From: Pseudoalteromonas xiamenensis
GTDB taxonomy: Bacteria; Pseudomonadota; Gammaproteobacteria; Enterobacterales; Alteromonadaceae
DNA: 64,000 nt
Assembly (NCBI RefSeq): GCF_030994125.1
Contig: NZ_CP099917.1
Coordinates: 1,922,001-1,986,000 of the forward strand
Reading direction: 5' to 3'
Of this stretch, positions 28,822 to 38,557 are shown piece after piece. A model generated the notes under the pieces. It was given only the letters and a program-made list of their open reading frames with translations, was not told the origin of the DNA and searched no databases. How positions within the stretch are numbered: the first letter of the stretch is position 1; the number at the start of each line of letters is the position of its first letter. The translations under genes were made by a program, and so were the position numbers.

Positions 28822-30665
28822 TGCGGATTTTGCTGCTTTTATTGCTGAGTTTGGTGCTTCTCCCTGCACAAGCAACCACTTCAGTGTTAGACAATTTATT
28901 AGCCCCAAAACAACAAACGTTTTTACCCGTACATGAAGCGTTTAAGCTCGATTTTGATCAGCAAGGTAATACCTTGTTTGTTGGATGGGACATTGCACCA
29001 GGGTACTACTTATATAAGAAGAAGCTTGAATTTATCGGCAAAGGTGCATCCATCACTTTACCAGAATTTGAACACGGAACTGAAATCGACGACGAGTTTT
29101 TTGGTAAAACCGAAGTGTATTTCAATCAATTTTCCGTGGTAGCGAAGCTGAGCGATATTGTACAAGATGGCGTGATCAAGGTACGTTATCAGGGCTGTGC
29201 TGAGGCAGGATTGTGCTACCCTCCAGAGATTTTCACCATTCAGTTAACACCAACGCAAACACAATCTGTTGCGGCATCTGTTTTGTCAGCCATAGGTCAA
29301 GAGCCTGAAGCGACAAAAGAGACAAAAGAGACAAAAGAGACAAAAGAGACAACCATTACTCAAAAAGAAAACACGTCCAATGCTGGCAACCAAACGTTTA
29401 CGGAAAAGCTCGCAAACCAAGGGCTTTTAGCCAATATCGGGCTGTTCTTTATCGCAGGTCTCGGTCTTGCCTTTACACCCTGCGTTTTCCCAATGTTCCC
29501 GATATTGTCTAGTTTAATCGCCGGGCAACAAGGCCTATCAACTCGCAAAGCATTTGGCCTTTCCTTGGTCTATGTTCAAGGCATGGCCATTACATACGCC
29601 CTGTTGGGCTTAGTGATTGCCCATTTTGGTGGGCAAGTTCAAGGTTATTTACAACAACCGGTGGTATTAATCAGTTTTAGTTTACTCTTTGTGTTGCTCG
29701 CATTATCCATGTTTGGCTGGTACGAGCTGAGTTTACCGAGCAAATTAACAGAAAGGCTAACCAATATCAGTAATCAACAACAAGGTGGCAACATCCTTGG
29801 AGTGTTTATTATGGGCGTTTTATCAGGCCTCATTGCATCACCTTGCACCACTGCGCCTCTCTCTGCTGCTTTATTATATGTCGCACAAAGTGGCGACCTA
29901 TTCGTTGGTGGAATTACGTTATATGCTCTCAGTTTAGGTATGGGTGTGCCGCTACTGCTACTTGGTACGTCTGGCGGCAAGCTACTACCTAAAGCGGGAG
30001 CGTGGATGGAACAGGTTAAAACCGCATTTGGTTTCGTTATGTTAGTCGTACCACTTGTACTGCTCGAACGTATCGTTGACAGTCAGTGGTTATGGACAGC
30101 GTTTTCGCTTTGGTGTATTGCGTTTGCTTTGTATCTTCATCATTGGCAAAGTGGTCTTGTACAAAGTAAAGGTAAAACCATACTTTGGGCTCTTGCGGTT
30201 GTGGGGTTAATGGGGGGCGGATTGAGTCTTCACCATGTTTATTTTGGAAAAACGCAAACGTCCGACTCTCAAACTCAAATGCCGCAAAAAGGCGAGTTTA
30301 CGCTACTCGCCAACTTAGATGAACTCCATAAAGCCGTGGCACAGGCCAATGCCGAAGGCAAAGTAGCTATGGTGGATTTGTATGCAGACTGGTGTGTTGC
30401 GTGTAAAGAATTCGAGAAATACACATTCCCAACACCAAAAGTCCAAAAGGCCTTCGAAAACTACGCTTTGTTTAAACTCGACTTAACCGAAAGTGACGAG
30501 CGCACCATCAAGATCATGGAAACCTTCCAAGTCTTCGGTCTCCCGAGCATTTTGTTTTTTGATGCCAATGGTGACGAACTCCCGCAATATCGCGTCACTG
30601 GATTTGTTCGTGAAGAGGTATTTTCTGCCCATTTAAACCGTGTTTATTCTGCAGTCCATCCTTAA
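28821..30665 (+). CDS. dsbD: Thiol:disulfide interchange protein DsbD
   Basis: DsbD carries electrons from cytoplasmic thioredoxin across the inner membrane to periplasmic DsbC/DsbG and cytochrome maturation. The 614-residue protein has a signal peptide, an N-terminal alpha domain with CAEAGLCYPP, an eight-helix beta domain containing TPCVFPMFPIL and ASPCTTAPL cysteines, and a C-terminal thioredoxin domain with CVAC (YADWCVACKEFE). The linker after the alpha domain holds a tandem KET repeat. It overlaps cutA by one base. Confidence 0.96.
   Translation: MRILLLLLLSLVLLPAQATTSVLDNLLAPKQQTFLPVHEAFKLDFDQQGNTLFVGWDIAPGYYLYKKKLEFIGKGASITLPEFEHGTEIDDEFFGKTEVYFNQFSVVAKLSDIVQDGVIKVRYQGCAEAGLCYPPEIFTIQLTPTQTQSVAASVLSAIGQEPEATKETKETKETKETTITQKENTSNAGNQTFTEKLANQGLLANIGLFFIAGLGLAFTPCVFPMFPILSSLIAGQQGLSTRKAFGLSLVYVQGMAITYALLGLVIAHFGGQVQGYLQQPVVLISFSLLFVLLALSMFGWYELSLPSKLTERLTNISNQQQGGNILGVFIMGVLSGLIASPCTTAPLSAALLYVAQSGDLFVGGITLYALSLGMGVPLLLLGTSGGKLLPKAGAWMEQVKTAFGFVMLVVPLVLLERIVDSQWLWTAFSLWCIAFALYLHHWQSGLVQSKGKTILWALAVVGLMGGGLSLHHVYFGKTQTSDSQTQMPQKGEFTLLANLDELHKAVAQANAEGKVAMVDLYADWCVACKEFEKYTFPTPKVQKAFENYALFKLDLTESDERTIKIMETFQVFGLPSILFFDANGDELPQYRVTGFVREEVFSAHLNRVYSAVHP
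29312..29352 (+). repeat. 9-bp tandem repeat in the dsbD linker
   Basis: The unit GACAAAAGA occurs four times in a row with a partial fifth copy. It is in frame and encodes repeated Thr-Lys-Glu in the linker between the periplasmic alpha domain and the membrane domain, so copy changes would alter linker length without breaking the frame. Confidence 0.9.
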
Positions 30666-30674
30666 CGTAAACAA

Positions 30675-30696
30675 GGGAGCCTTCAAGCTCCCTCTC
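30675..30696 (+). terminator. Terminator after dsbD
   Basis: A GGGAGC/GCTCCC stem with six-base loop lies 10 bp past the dsbD stop and is followed by a short pyrimidine run (TCTCT). The T-run is weak. Confidence 0.6.
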
Positions 30697-30853
30697 TCAT
30701 TAGACCAGTATTTTGCTGCTATTTACCTCGAACGCTCTATAATAGTGCACGAACGTGAGAAAAGTTTGCTATTTGTTGTTGAACGGCTTAAGTTAACAAA
30801 CAAATCTGATAATAATTTTAGTTTGTTCACTTAACTCAGGGATTTCGCGAATT

Positions 30854-31306
30854 ATGACAGCAAAGTTAAAGATTTTAGTTGTAAATGGCCCAAACTTAAA
30901 TATGTTGGGTAAACGCGAACCTGAACGCTACGGCACGCAATCATTGAATGATATTTTGACTGCGCTGCACGCAACCGCACAACAACATAATGTAGTACTG
31001 ACAGACATCCAAAGTAACAGCGAAGCCGAATTGATAAATGCGATTCATGCTGCGTGGCAGCAAATAGACGCCATTATTATCAACCCTGCAGCTTTTACCC
31101 ACACCAGTGTGGCGTTACGAGATGCGCTCCTCAGTGTTGCAATACCGTTTTTTGAAGTGCATCTCACTAATGTGCATGCACGCGAACCGTTTCGCCATCA
31201 CTCGTATTTTTCGGATGTAGCACAAGCGGTCATTTGTGGATTAGGTGCAAGAGGTTATGAAGCCGCACTTTTTGGTGCAATCGACCTTTTGCAAAATAAA
31301 GATTAA
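30854..31306 (+). CDS. aroQ: 3-dehydroquinate dehydratase, type II (AroQ)
   Basis: AroQ catalyses the third step of the shikimate pathway. The 150-residue protein has [19 protein letters not shown] with the active-site Arg/Tyr loop, [10 protein letters not shown], and [20 protein letters not shown] with the catalytic histidine region. The length is typical of type II. It lies 30 bp upstream of accB, the common aroQ-accB-accC order in gammaproteobacteria. Confidence 0.96.
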   Translation: MTAKLKILVVNGPNLNMLGKREPERYGTQSLNDILTALHATAQQHNVVLTDIQSNSEAELINAIHAAWQQIDAIIINPAAFTHTSVALRDALLSVAIPFFEVHLTNVHAREPFRHHSYFSDVAQAVICGLGARGYEAALFGAIDLLQNKD

Positions 31307-31336
31307 ACAAAAATTAACTAACAGGCGGGTCAAGCA

Positions 31337-31792
31337 ATGGATATTCGCAAGATTAAAAAGCTTATCGAATTAGTCGAAGAATCAGGTATCGCGGAATTGG
31401 AAATCACTGAAGGTGAAGAATCAGTCCGCATCAATCGTTACAGCAATGCGCCGGTTATGCAAGCGCCTATGCAATATGCAGCAGCACCAGCTCCAATGGC
31501 AGCACCTGTAGCGGCTCCTGTTGCAGAAGCAGCACCAGCAGCAGCGGCACAACCTTCAGGTCACCAAGTGAAATCACCTATGGTTGGTACTTTCTACACG
31601 TCTCCATCTCCTGAAGCGTCTGCCTACGTGCAAGTTGGTTCTAGCGTGAAAGAAGGCGATACGCTTTGTATTATCGAAGCAATGAAGATGATGAACCAAA
31701 TCACATCTGACAAATCAGGCGTTGTAAAAGCTATCCTAGTTGATAATGGCGAGCCAGTAGAGTTCGATCAACCACTCTTCATCATCGAATAA
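31337..31792 (+). CDS. accB: Biotin carboxyl carrier protein AccB
   Basis: AccB is the biotin-carrying subunit of acetyl-CoA carboxylase, the first committed step of fatty acid synthesis. The 151-residue protein has an N-terminal domain, an Ala/Pro-rich flexible linker (about residues 45-75), and a biotinyl domain with K117 in [10 protein letters not shown] as the biotinylation site. It is followed 20 bp later by accC. Confidence 0.97.
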   Translation: MDIRKIKKLIELVEESGIAELEITEGEESVRINRYSNAPVMQAPMQYAAAPAPMAAPVAAPVAEAAPAAAAQPSGHQVKSPMVGTFYTSPSPEASAYVQVGSSVKEGDTLCIIEAMKMMNQITSDKSGVVKAILVDNGEPVEFDQPLFIIE

Positions 31793-31812
31793 TTGAGCAC
31801 GAGGTCAACTCC

Positions 31813-33153
31813 ATGTTAGATAAAGTGCTCATCGCAAACCGTGGCGAAATTGCGCTACGTGTATTGCGAGCTTGTAAAGAATTAGGGATCAAAACGGTTG
31901 CTGTGCATTCAACAGCAGATCGCGATCTAAAACACGTACTTCTGGCTGATGAAACCATTTGTATTGGTAAGCCTGCAGCTTCTGAGAGCTACTTGGATAT
32001 TCCTCGTATCATCGCTGCAGCGGAAGTAACAGACGCAGTTGCTATCCACCCAGGTTATGGTTTTCTATCTGAAAATGCCGATTTTGCGGATCAAGTAGAA
32101 AGAAGTGGCTTCATTTTTATCGGTCCTCGCGGCGACACGATTCGTTTGATGGGTGATAAAGTTTCTGCTATCGACGCGATGCGTAAAGCGGGTGTACCTT
32201 GTGTACCAGGCTCAGACGGTCCTCTGACAAACGATAATGATCGTAATCTACAAATTGCAAAACGCATAGGTTATCCAGTCATCATCAAAGCGGCTGGCGG
32301 TGGCGGTGGTCGTGGTATGCGTGTAGTACGCAATGAAGGTGAGTTGGTAAATGCTATCGCGTTAACGCAATCTGAAGCAAAACAATTCTTTGGTAACAGC
32401 ATGGTTTACATGGAAAAATTCCTTGAAAACCCTCGCCACATTGAAGTGCAAGTACTTGCAGATGGCCAAGGCAATGCAATCCACCTAGGTGAGCGCGACT
32501 GTTCAATGCAACGTCGTCACCAAAAAGTTGTGGAAGAAGCGCCTGCGCCAGGCATTACGGCTGAAATGCGCAAATACATTGGTGATCGTTGTGTACGCGC
32601 GTGTATTGAACTGAATTACCGCGGTGCAGGTACTTTTGAATTCTTATACGAAAACGGTGAGTTCTATTTCATCGAAATGAATACACGTATTCAAGTAGAG
32701 CACCCGGTAACAGAAATGGTTACTGGCATCGATCTCATCAAAGAACAATTGAAGATAGCTGCGGGCCAACCATTGTCTATCACGCAAGAAGATGTCGTGA
32801 TCCGTGGTCATGCAATTGAGTGCCGTATCAATGCGGAAGACCCAGAAACGTTTATTCCATCTCCAGGTAAAATCACTCGATTCCACCCTGCTGGCGGTTT
32901 AGGTATTCGTTGGGATAGCCACATTTACGCGGATTATTCAGTACCTCCACATTACGATTCAATGATTGGTAAGCTGATTACGTACGGTGAAAACCGTGAT
33001 GTCGCGATTGCTCGAGCGCGTAACGCATTGAATGAATTGGTTATCGATGGCATCAAAACCAATACTCCACTGCACAAGAAAATCCTTGCGGATGAAAACT
33101 TCAAAAATGGTGGCACGAACATCCACTATTTAGAAAAGAAATTAGGTTTGTAA
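31813..33153 (+). CDS. accC: Biotin carboxylase AccC
   Basis: AccC carboxylates the biotin on AccB using ATP and bicarbonate. The 446-residue protein has the family N-terminus ([20 protein letters not shown]), the ATP-grasp glycine loop [26 protein letters not shown], and [13 protein letters not shown] with the catalytic arginine. The ATG is preceded by GAGG. It is the last gene of aroQ-accB-accC and is followed by a strong terminator. Confidence 0.98.
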   Translation: MLDKVLIANRGEIALRVLRACKELGIKTVAVHSTADRDLKHVLLADETICIGKPAASESYLDIPRIIAAAEVTDAVAIHPGYGFLSENADFADQVERSGFIFIGPRGDTIRLMGDKVSAIDAMRKAGVPCVPGSDGPLTNDNDRNLQIAKRIGYPVIIKAAGGGGGRGMRVVRNEGELVNAIALTQSEAKQFFGNSMVYMEKFLENPRHIEVQVLADGQGNAIHLGERDCSMQRRHQKVVEEAPAPGITAEMRKYIGDRCVRACIELNYRGAGTFEFLYENGEFYFIEMNTRIQVEHPVTEMVTGIDLIKEQLKIAAGQPLSITQEDVVIRGHAIECRINAEDPETFIPSPGKITRFHPAGGLGIRWDSHIYADYSVPPHYDSMIGKLITYGENRDVAIARARNALNELVIDGIKTNTPLHKKILADENFKNGGTNIHYLEKKLGL

Positions 33154-33165
33154 AAACCATTCTCC

Positions 33166-33188
33166 AAGCCGGCAACGCCGGCTTTTTT
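33166..33188 (+). terminator. Terminator of aroQ-accBC
   Basis: An 8-bp GC-rich stem (33166-33173 with 33177-33184, loop AAC) runs into six T, 12 bp after the accC stop. Confidence 0.9.
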
Positions 33189-33255
33189 CATCGCCTAAAC
33201 TTGCTTGCATTTTAAGCAATCGATTGAAAGACAGCTAAATTTTGGCAATTCATTA

Positions 33256-33284
33256 GTGACAAGCCAAGCAAAAGTTTTTATACT
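33256..33284 (+). promoter_or_regulatory. Sigma70 promoter of tRNA-Ile2
   Basis: GTGACA (-35) and TATACT (-10) are exactly 17 bp apart, followed by a GC-rich stretch (GCCAGCGC) like the discriminators of stringently controlled stable-RNA promoters. The tRNA begins about 46 bp after the -10 box. Confidence 0.75.
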
Positions 33285-33330
33285 GCCAGCGCTTTTAAGA
33301 AATACCATTTATTTATTCTGCATCTCAAAT

Positions 33331-33407
33331 GGCCCTATAGCTCAGTTGGTTAGAGCACACGACTCATAATCGTTAGGTCCCTGGTTCGAGTCCAGGTGGG
33401 GCCACCA
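33331..33407 (+). tRNA. tRNA-Ile2 (anticodon CAU, lysidine-modified)
   Basis: The 77-base gene folds as a full cloverleaf: a seven-pair acceptor stem (GGCCCTA with TGGGGCC), D-arm, anticodon loop CTCATAA with CAT at 33365-33367, a T-arm with GGTTCGAGTCC, and an encoded CCA. The sequence closely resembles E. coli ileX/ileY rather than elongator or initiator tRNA-Met, so the CAU is expected to be changed to lysidine-AU by TilS and read AUA. Some annotations would call it tRNA-Met from the anticodon alone. Confidence 0.93.
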
Positions 33408-33513
33408 TTTTATCTTCTTTTCTAGATTTTCCTTAATCAACCCAATTTTGTTCAGTTCACCTATTTTCAACTATGCTTATCTAATCCATTGTTCGTATTA
33501 AGCCTTTTGTAGT

Positions 33514-34632
33514 GTGACTCAGGTCAAAATCAATCGCCGACAATTTTTAAAATCTTCCGCGTTGCTTAGCGTAGGTGCGTTAGTGGGTGGAATGGTGCCT
33601 TTATTCACGAGTAATGCGCAAGAGGTAGAAGCTGACAAACGACGTGCAGCTAAATACGTCATGCAATTTGCGTCACCGTATTCCTCTGCTGAAGCCCTTT
33701 ACATTCCCCATATGCACCGAGAATTTAAGGAGAATATTGAACAGTTTTCCCAAGGTCGTATTTTCGTGGAAATTGTCGATGCGGGACACGTTGGCATCGG
33801 CACTGAATTGATGGCCGCCGTTACTCGAGGGCAAGTCGCCTGTGCATTAATTTCCGTTTCTAATTTATCTCGAGCCCTGCCTATTTTAGATATACTCAAC
33901 ATTCCCTTTTGGGCATCTAATGACCAAGCATATTTAAATTTAATTACCTCGAAGTATTGGCAACAAAACGTGCTTGATGTCATCAAAGCCAAGAGTCCAC
34001 TTGAAGTGCTCTATCATTATGTCGTCGGCGCGCGAACGCTTTCAGCGACCAAATCGTGCGGTCGAGTTTTTCGGCTACCAAATGAATTAAATAATGTCAT
34101 TGTGCGCGTGCCAGCCAGTCGAGTACTCGCGCAGTTTTACAAGATGACGCCAGCTAATGTGGTTGAGGTGCCTTGGTCTAAAGTCGCGGATATGGCCAGA
34201 ACTGGACACATTGATGTACTCGACCCCGGAGTCGTCGGCCTTTACGCTGGACCTTATCAACTGCGTGACCAGGTCGGGGCTATCAGTACTTTGCAAAGTG
34301 TGCCAGATGCATGGGTAAATGTGGTCAACCAAACATGGCTAAACAATTTGCCTCGCTCTTTACGAGAAGCAGTAACTGCAGCCTCTGATGCGACTTTTAA
34401 AATGCATTTAAAAACCGTCCATCAAACGTATGAACAATGTCTAAATCAATTTATTCAACGAGGTGTGCAAGTTTATCATCCTAACGAGAGTGAGCGTGCG
34501 GTTTGGAATCAACAATTCGGCCATCATAATTTGCAGTGGCGTGCCATAAAACGAGAATTGCTCGGTACGGTAGATAACTTTGAGGCACTTCTTGCAGCGA
34601 CAGAAGAAACTAGTCGCTACCAGCTAGATTAA
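33514..34632 (+). CDS. TRAP-type substrate-binding protein with Tat signal
   Basis: The 372-residue protein starts with a twin-arginine signal (NRRQFLKSSALLSVGALVGG, arginines 8 and 9) and continues as a DctP-type binding protein: LMAAVTRGQVACALIS, IPFWASNDQAY, and a VPWSKVADMARTGHIDVL segment. TRAP binding proteins deliver carboxylic or other acids to DctQ/DctM membrane partners; neither is nearby, so this is an orphan. The GTG at 33514 has no clear ribosome site. The substrate is unknown. Confidence 0.82.
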   Translation: MTQVKINRRQFLKSSALLSVGALVGGMVPLFTSNAQEVEADKRRAAKYVMQFASPYSSAEALYIPHMHREFKENIEQFSQGRIFVEIVDAGHVGIGTELMAAVTRGQVACALISVSNLSRALPILDILNIPFWASNDQAYLNLITSKYWQQNVLDVIKAKSPLEVLYHYVVGARTLSATKSCGRVFRLPNELNNVIVRVPASRVLAQFYKMTPANVVEVPWSKVADMARTGHIDVLDPGVVGLYAGPYQLRDQVGAISTLQSVPDAWVNVVNQTWLNNLPRSLREAVTAASDATFKMHLKTVHQTYEQCLNQFIQRGVQVYHPNESERAVWNQQFGHHNLQWRAIKRELLGTVDNFEALLAATEETSRYQLD

Positions 34633-34761
34633 TAGCAAACACGTCAATGCGTTACATGAAATGGTATGGGGCTTAAGCGCGCTATCTTTACGCAAAGTTA
34701 ATTGGTTCACGTCGTACAATATGCTATAAAAACAACCAAGAATGATTAAACGGATGTTGAC

Positions 34762-36378
34762 GTGACGCTCATGCAAAAGGTCTTCTGGACCATTTTTTTC
34801 TTTGGTAATGCCACCAGCATTGCGCTTTGGCAATACCACCCCGACGATTTCACCTTTTTTCTAGTTTGTTTTATCGGGTTGTACAGCATTCTTGGCTTGC
34901 ACGATCTGTTTTTCTCCAAACGAAACCTCAATCGACTTTACCCCGTTGTTGCGTATTTTCGTTACTTTTTAGAATCTTTTCGTGTCGAAATTCAACAATA
35001 TTTTATTGCTAACGACACCGAAGAACGGCCCTTCAATCGCGAGGAACGTTCGCTGGTTTATCAACGTGCGAAGAATGTAAGAGACACCATCGCGTTTGGT
35101 ACGCAACATGATTTACTGGAAGAGAATTACTTGAGTTTGTGGCACTCCTTAAAGCCTACTGAAGTTAAAGATGAAACAAAACGTATCACTTTTGGTGGTC
35201 CGGATTGTACTCAACCCTACAGTGCCTCCCGCTTAAACATCTCCGCGATGAGTTTTGGCGCATTAAGTCACACTGCGATTGAAGCGCTGAACTTAGGGGC
35301 CAAGAAAGGTAATTTCAGTCACAATACGGGGGAAGGCGGCTTGAGCCCCTATCATCTGAAGCATGGAGGTGACATTGTATGGCAAATTGGGTCCGGACTT
35401 TTTGGTTGCCGTACCTTGGATGGCCAATTCGATGAAGAGACTTTCAAAGAAAAGGCGCAACTGCCACAAGTTAAAATGATTGAAATCAAGCTCAGTCAAG
35501 GCGCTAAACCTGGCCATGGCGGTGTGTTGCCTAAGGCCAAAATTACGGAAGAAATTGCCCGGATCCGTTTGATAGATCAAGGGCAAGATTGCGTTTCACC
35601 AGCAATGCATCCTGAATGCCAAACCCCGAAACAGTTATTACATTTTGTTGCTAAGCTACGCTCGCTTAGCGGGGGAAAACCTGTTGGGTTCAAATTGTGT
35701 ATTGGAAATCCGGCTGAGTTTTTATCGATTTGCAAAGCCATGCTCGAAGAGAAAATCTATCCTGACTTTATCACCGTCGATGGGTCAGAGGGTGGCACAG
35801 GCGCCGCTCCGGTTGAATTTGCCAATTACCTTGGTATGACCTGCCTCGAAGGAGTTTATGTTGTGCATAATGCCCTCGTCGGAACGGGTCTTCGTGAACA
35901 CATTAAAGTCATTGCGTCTGGCAAAACGGCCTCCGCATTTGATTTACTCACCAAGCTCGCCCTTGGTGCAGACACGGTGAATGCTGCCCGCACTATGATG
36001 TTCGCATTAGGCTGTATCCAATCTAAACACTGTAATACCAACCGTTGCCCGACTGGCATTGCAACACAAGATCCAGCAAGAGCTAAAGCCATCGACGTTG
36101 AAAATAAGAGTGAGCGTGTTAAAAACTTCCACAAAAATACGCTTCATACCTTCTATGAGCTGTTAGGTAGTATTGGCCTAGATGACCCAGACAAGCTCCT
36201 TCCGCAAATGGTAAAACGTCGCACTCCACACGGCTTACAAATGTCTATTGGGAGTCTCGTAAAACCCTTATCGACCGACGAGCTGCTGATGTCGAGTGAA
36301 ATCAATCATTGGACAAACTGGTGGCACAAGGCATCCAGTGAAAGTTTCAGTGTCTATGACGACAGCTTTTTAAAATAA
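34762..36378 (+). CDS. FMN-binding glutamate synthase family protein
   Basis: The 538-residue product has one or two N-terminal membrane segments (about residues 5-50) and then the FMN-dependent synthase domain of glutamate synthase. Visible motifs include ISAMSFGALSHTAIEALNLG, NTGEGGLSPYH, GAKPGHGGVLP, DGSEGGTGAAP and the cysteine segment CIQSKHCNTNRCPTGIA, which would bind a 3Fe-4S cluster. There is no glutamine amidotransferase domain and no small subunit nearby, so glutamate synthesis is not certain. It starts with GTG at 34762, seven bases after a GGA. Confidence 0.9.
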   Translation: MTLMQKVFWTIFFFGNATSIALWQYHPDDFTFFLVCFIGLYSILGLHDLFFSKRNLNRLYPVVAYFRYFLESFRVEIQQYFIANDTEERPFNREERSLVYQRAKNVRDTIAFGTQHDLLEENYLSLWHSLKPTEVKDETKRITFGGPDCTQPYSASRLNISAMSFGALSHTAIEALNLGAKKGNFSHNTGEGGLSPYHLKHGGDIVWQIGSGLFGCRTLDGQFDEETFKEKAQLPQVKMIEIKLSQGAKPGHGGVLPKAKITEEIARIRLIDQGQDCVSPAMHPECQTPKQLLHFVAKLRSLSGGKPVGFKLCIGNPAEFLSICKAMLEEKIYPDFITVDGSEGGTGAAPVEFANYLGMTCLEGVYVVHNALVGTGLREHIKVIASGKTASAFDLLTKLALGADTVNAARTMMFALGCIQSKHCNTNRCPTGIATQDPARAKAIDVENKSERVKNFHKNTLHTFYELLGSIGLDDPDKLLPQMVKRRTPHGLQMSIGSLVKPLSTDELLMSSEINHWTNWWHKASSESFSVYDDSFLK

Positions 36379-36433
36379 TACTGGTACGGATCTATTTATC
36401 GCCGATGAAATATACTTTTTCATATCGGCCAGA

Positions 36434-36472
36434 TGGACAAAATCATTCTCTTTGTGTGAGTAATTTTGTCCA
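36434..36472. repeat. Inverted repeat upstream of an orphan binding-protein gene
   Basis: TGGACAAAAT and ATTTTGTCCA form a perfect 10-bp inverted repeat with a 19-base spacer, about 115 bp upstream of the gene at 36587. It could be an operator or a hairpin; there is no T-run after it. Confidence 0.5.
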
Positions 36473-36586
36473 TATTTCACCACTTTTCTCGTCATAAAAA
36501 AGACTTAGTTCAATTTTACTCAAGCAACGCGTTGTCATTGCTGTGCTATTATTTATACAAATTTCCCTGTTAGTGTACTGCCTATC

Positions 36587-37684
36587 ATGCTGCGTCATTT
36601 TTGGTGTTTACTCTTAATCACGCTATCTATTAGTGCCGTCAGCGCAGCACCAAATCCCGAAAAAGAACACCCAATGTCTGTCGTCATGGTGAATCCATCC
36701 GTTAAAGATGACCCTTTTTGGCGTAAAGTAGAGCAGCTTACGCAAGAGGCCGCGACACAATTGGGTGTTCATTTTGAAGTGATTTACGGTGAAGGTAACC
36801 GCTTCGCTCAGCTCGATGTGCTCAAGCGCTACTTAGAATATCGTGCAACCCCTGACTACCTCATTCTCATTAACTACCCAGGCGGTGCTGAGCAATCCTT
36901 GTCGATGCTTAGCAAATACAACATCAAATTTGTCACATTAGAACAAACGATTTCAGGCGCAGAGAGAACCGCAATAGGTCATGCTGGGGAGCATTTCGAA
37001 AATTGGTTAGGTGAGATATACCATGACAACTTTAAAGCGGGCTATCTGCTAGCCAAAACCCTGACACAAACACTCCAACAACCCAAAGAACACGTTAAGC
37101 CTATATTGATTAATGGTCATTACGGTAGTGAGTCAGATGCGCGTAGCGACGGTGCTAAAGCCTACTTTAAAGAACAAGGTATCGACGTTGCCCAAACCGT
37201 TTTTGCCGCGTGGTCAAAAGACCAAGCCATGGAGAAAACAGAAAAATTAATGAAACGTTACCCTGACACAAATTTGATTTGGTGTGCGTCGGACCTCATG
37301 GCTCTGGGTAGCGAAACCGCATTACGACAATCAGCTTCAACCGCTAATGTGGCGATTGGGGGCTTTGATTGGCTTGATGATGCGCTGATCTATATTAAGA
37401 AAGGCAAACTTAGTGCATCTGTCGGTGGGCATTTTATGATGGGTGCATGGGCGCTGTTATCGTTATATGACTACCACCACGGTAACCCATATTGGTCAAC
37501 ACATCAGAAAATGGTATTTGATTTAGAAGCAATCACAAAGGAAAACATCGATCAATTTAACGGACTACAACAACCCAAAGAATGGGAAAAAATCGATTTT
37601 CGAGCGCTCACGCTGACTCATAGTGGGTTAAAGGAATACCAGTTTATTCATCGCTTTGACGAGTTACTCCACTCCTTGAAATAA
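36587..37684 (+). CDS. Periplasmic sugar-type binding protein (Peripla_BP_4 family), orphan
   Basis: The 365-residue protein has a signal peptide (about residues 1-20) and the two-lobe fold of LacI/RbsB-type periplasmic binding proteins: MSVVMVNPSVKDDPFWRKVEQ, PDYLILINYPGGAEQ, LINGHYGSESDARSDGAKAY and NLIWCASDLMALGSETAL. Family members bind sugars or, as with LuxP, autoinducers. No ABC permease, ATPase or sensor kinase is adjacent, so it may feed a sensor elsewhere. There is no clear ribosome site. Confidence 0.8.
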   Translation: MLRHFWCLLLITLSISAVSAAPNPEKEHPMSVVMVNPSVKDDPFWRKVEQLTQEAATQLGVHFEVIYGEGNRFAQLDVLKRYLEYRATPDYLILINYPGGAEQSLSMLSKYNIKFVTLEQTISGAERTAIGHAGEHFENWLGEIYHDNFKAGYLLAKTLTQTLQQPKEHVKPILINGHYGSESDARSDGAKAYFKEQGIDVAQTVFAAWSKDQAMEKTEKLMKRYPDTNLIWCASDLMALGSETALRQSASTANVAIGGFDWLDDALIYIKKGKLSASVGGHFMMGAWALLSLYDYHHGNPYWSTHQKMVFDLEAITKENIDQFNGLQQPKEWEKIDFRALTLTHSGLKEYQFIHRFDELLHSLK

Positions 37685-37732
37685 CACCGCCACGCACGAG
37701 TCTCATTTTGGTGAGTTTATGGCTCGATTCCA

Positions 37733-38014
37733 TTAAACTCGGCTTAACCAAGATTCGACCGCTTTCTTCGGGTATAGAATTTCCTTAAACAAACGATGAC
37801 GTTCAAACGCCAACTCTCGCTCTCGGCTTGGTAAACCCGCTTGAACTAAACTGTGGTGCTCATTAAATCGCCCAATTAAACTAATCTGGGTAAAATCATC
37901 TTGAGACTTAGGTTGTAAACGGCGTTTCAAAAAATCTCTGACATCATCTGCTGTCATCAACCCTTGCGCGTCTAAATTCATTAGTTCTTTTTTAAGAGTA
38001 GAACGAATGCCCAT
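37733..38014 (-). CDS. Conserved-looking small protein, function unknown
   Basis: I do not recognise this 93-residue protein. It is soluble, helical and charged, with LKKELMNLDAQGLMTADDVR near the start and a tryptophan near the end (ESWLSRV). The ATG follows a good GGAG site, supporting a real gene. It stands alone between genes facing away from or towards it, with no functional context. Confidence 0.55.
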   Translation of the reverse strand: MGIRSTLKKELMNLDAQGLMTADDVRDFLKRRLQPKSQDDFTQISLIGRFNEHHSLVQAGLPSRERELAFERHRLFKEILYPKKAVESWLSRV

Positions 38015-38179
38015 GTTTTCTCCAATTTAGTGCAAAATACAACGCTTCATTTGGCGGATTGCAAGATACACACCAATTACTGCATTTATATGAAAGACCC
38101 TTCAAAAACGAAAAAAGTTGCGTTCGTTATCGCACAAAAACGGTATACTATCGTAAAGCAGATTGAACGCCTGTAAGGT

Positions 38180-38557
38180 TTGATGATGTACGAGATTGAA
38201 TTAGAAGAAGAACCCATCGAATTGTGTAATTTGTTAAAACTCATGGGTCTTGCGGATACGGGTGGACAAGCAAAACTGTTTATAAGTGAAGGTTATGTGC
38301 ACCTAAATGGTGAGCTTTGCACGCAAAAGCGCAAAAAAATCTATGCGGGCGATCAGTTTAGCTTTAATGAAGAAGAGTTTGTGGTGTCACTAGCAGAAGG
38401 TGTCGTCCCTGCTGAACGCACACAGTCAACACCTATGCCTCACACGGCAAGTCACACAGCTCAAGCCGCACCAAAACAAAATAAGCCGGCTAAAACATCA
38501 CGTGCGGATAAATCACGTGACAAGAAAACCGGTCGAAAACCAATTTCCTTCGGTTAA
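38180..38557 (+). CDS. S4-domain RNA-binding protein (YbcJ type)
   Basis: The 125-residue protein has an S4 RNA-binding domain (about residues 12-72: IELCNLLKLMGLADTGGQAK, LFISEGYVHLNGE, KRKKIYAGD), resembling YbcJ. This is followed by a low-complexity basic tail of about 50 residues rich in Ala, Lys and Thr. Such proteins bind structured RNA, possibly in ribosome assembly. Two ATGs lie in tandem after AAGG. Its end overlaps the tail of the opposite-strand lipoprotein gene by four bases. Confidence 0.85.
   Translation: MMMYEIELEEEPIELCNLLKLMGLADTGGQAKLFISEGYVHLNGELCTQKRKKIYAGDQFSFNEEEFVVSLAEGVVPAERTQSTPMPHTASHTAQAAPKQNKPAKTSRADKSRDKKTGRKPISFG

Noticed and set aside
33331..33407. Reading the CAU tRNA as tRNA-Met
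   Set aside because: The body matches tRNA-Ile2 (ileX/ileY type) and not initiator or elongator tRNA-Met.
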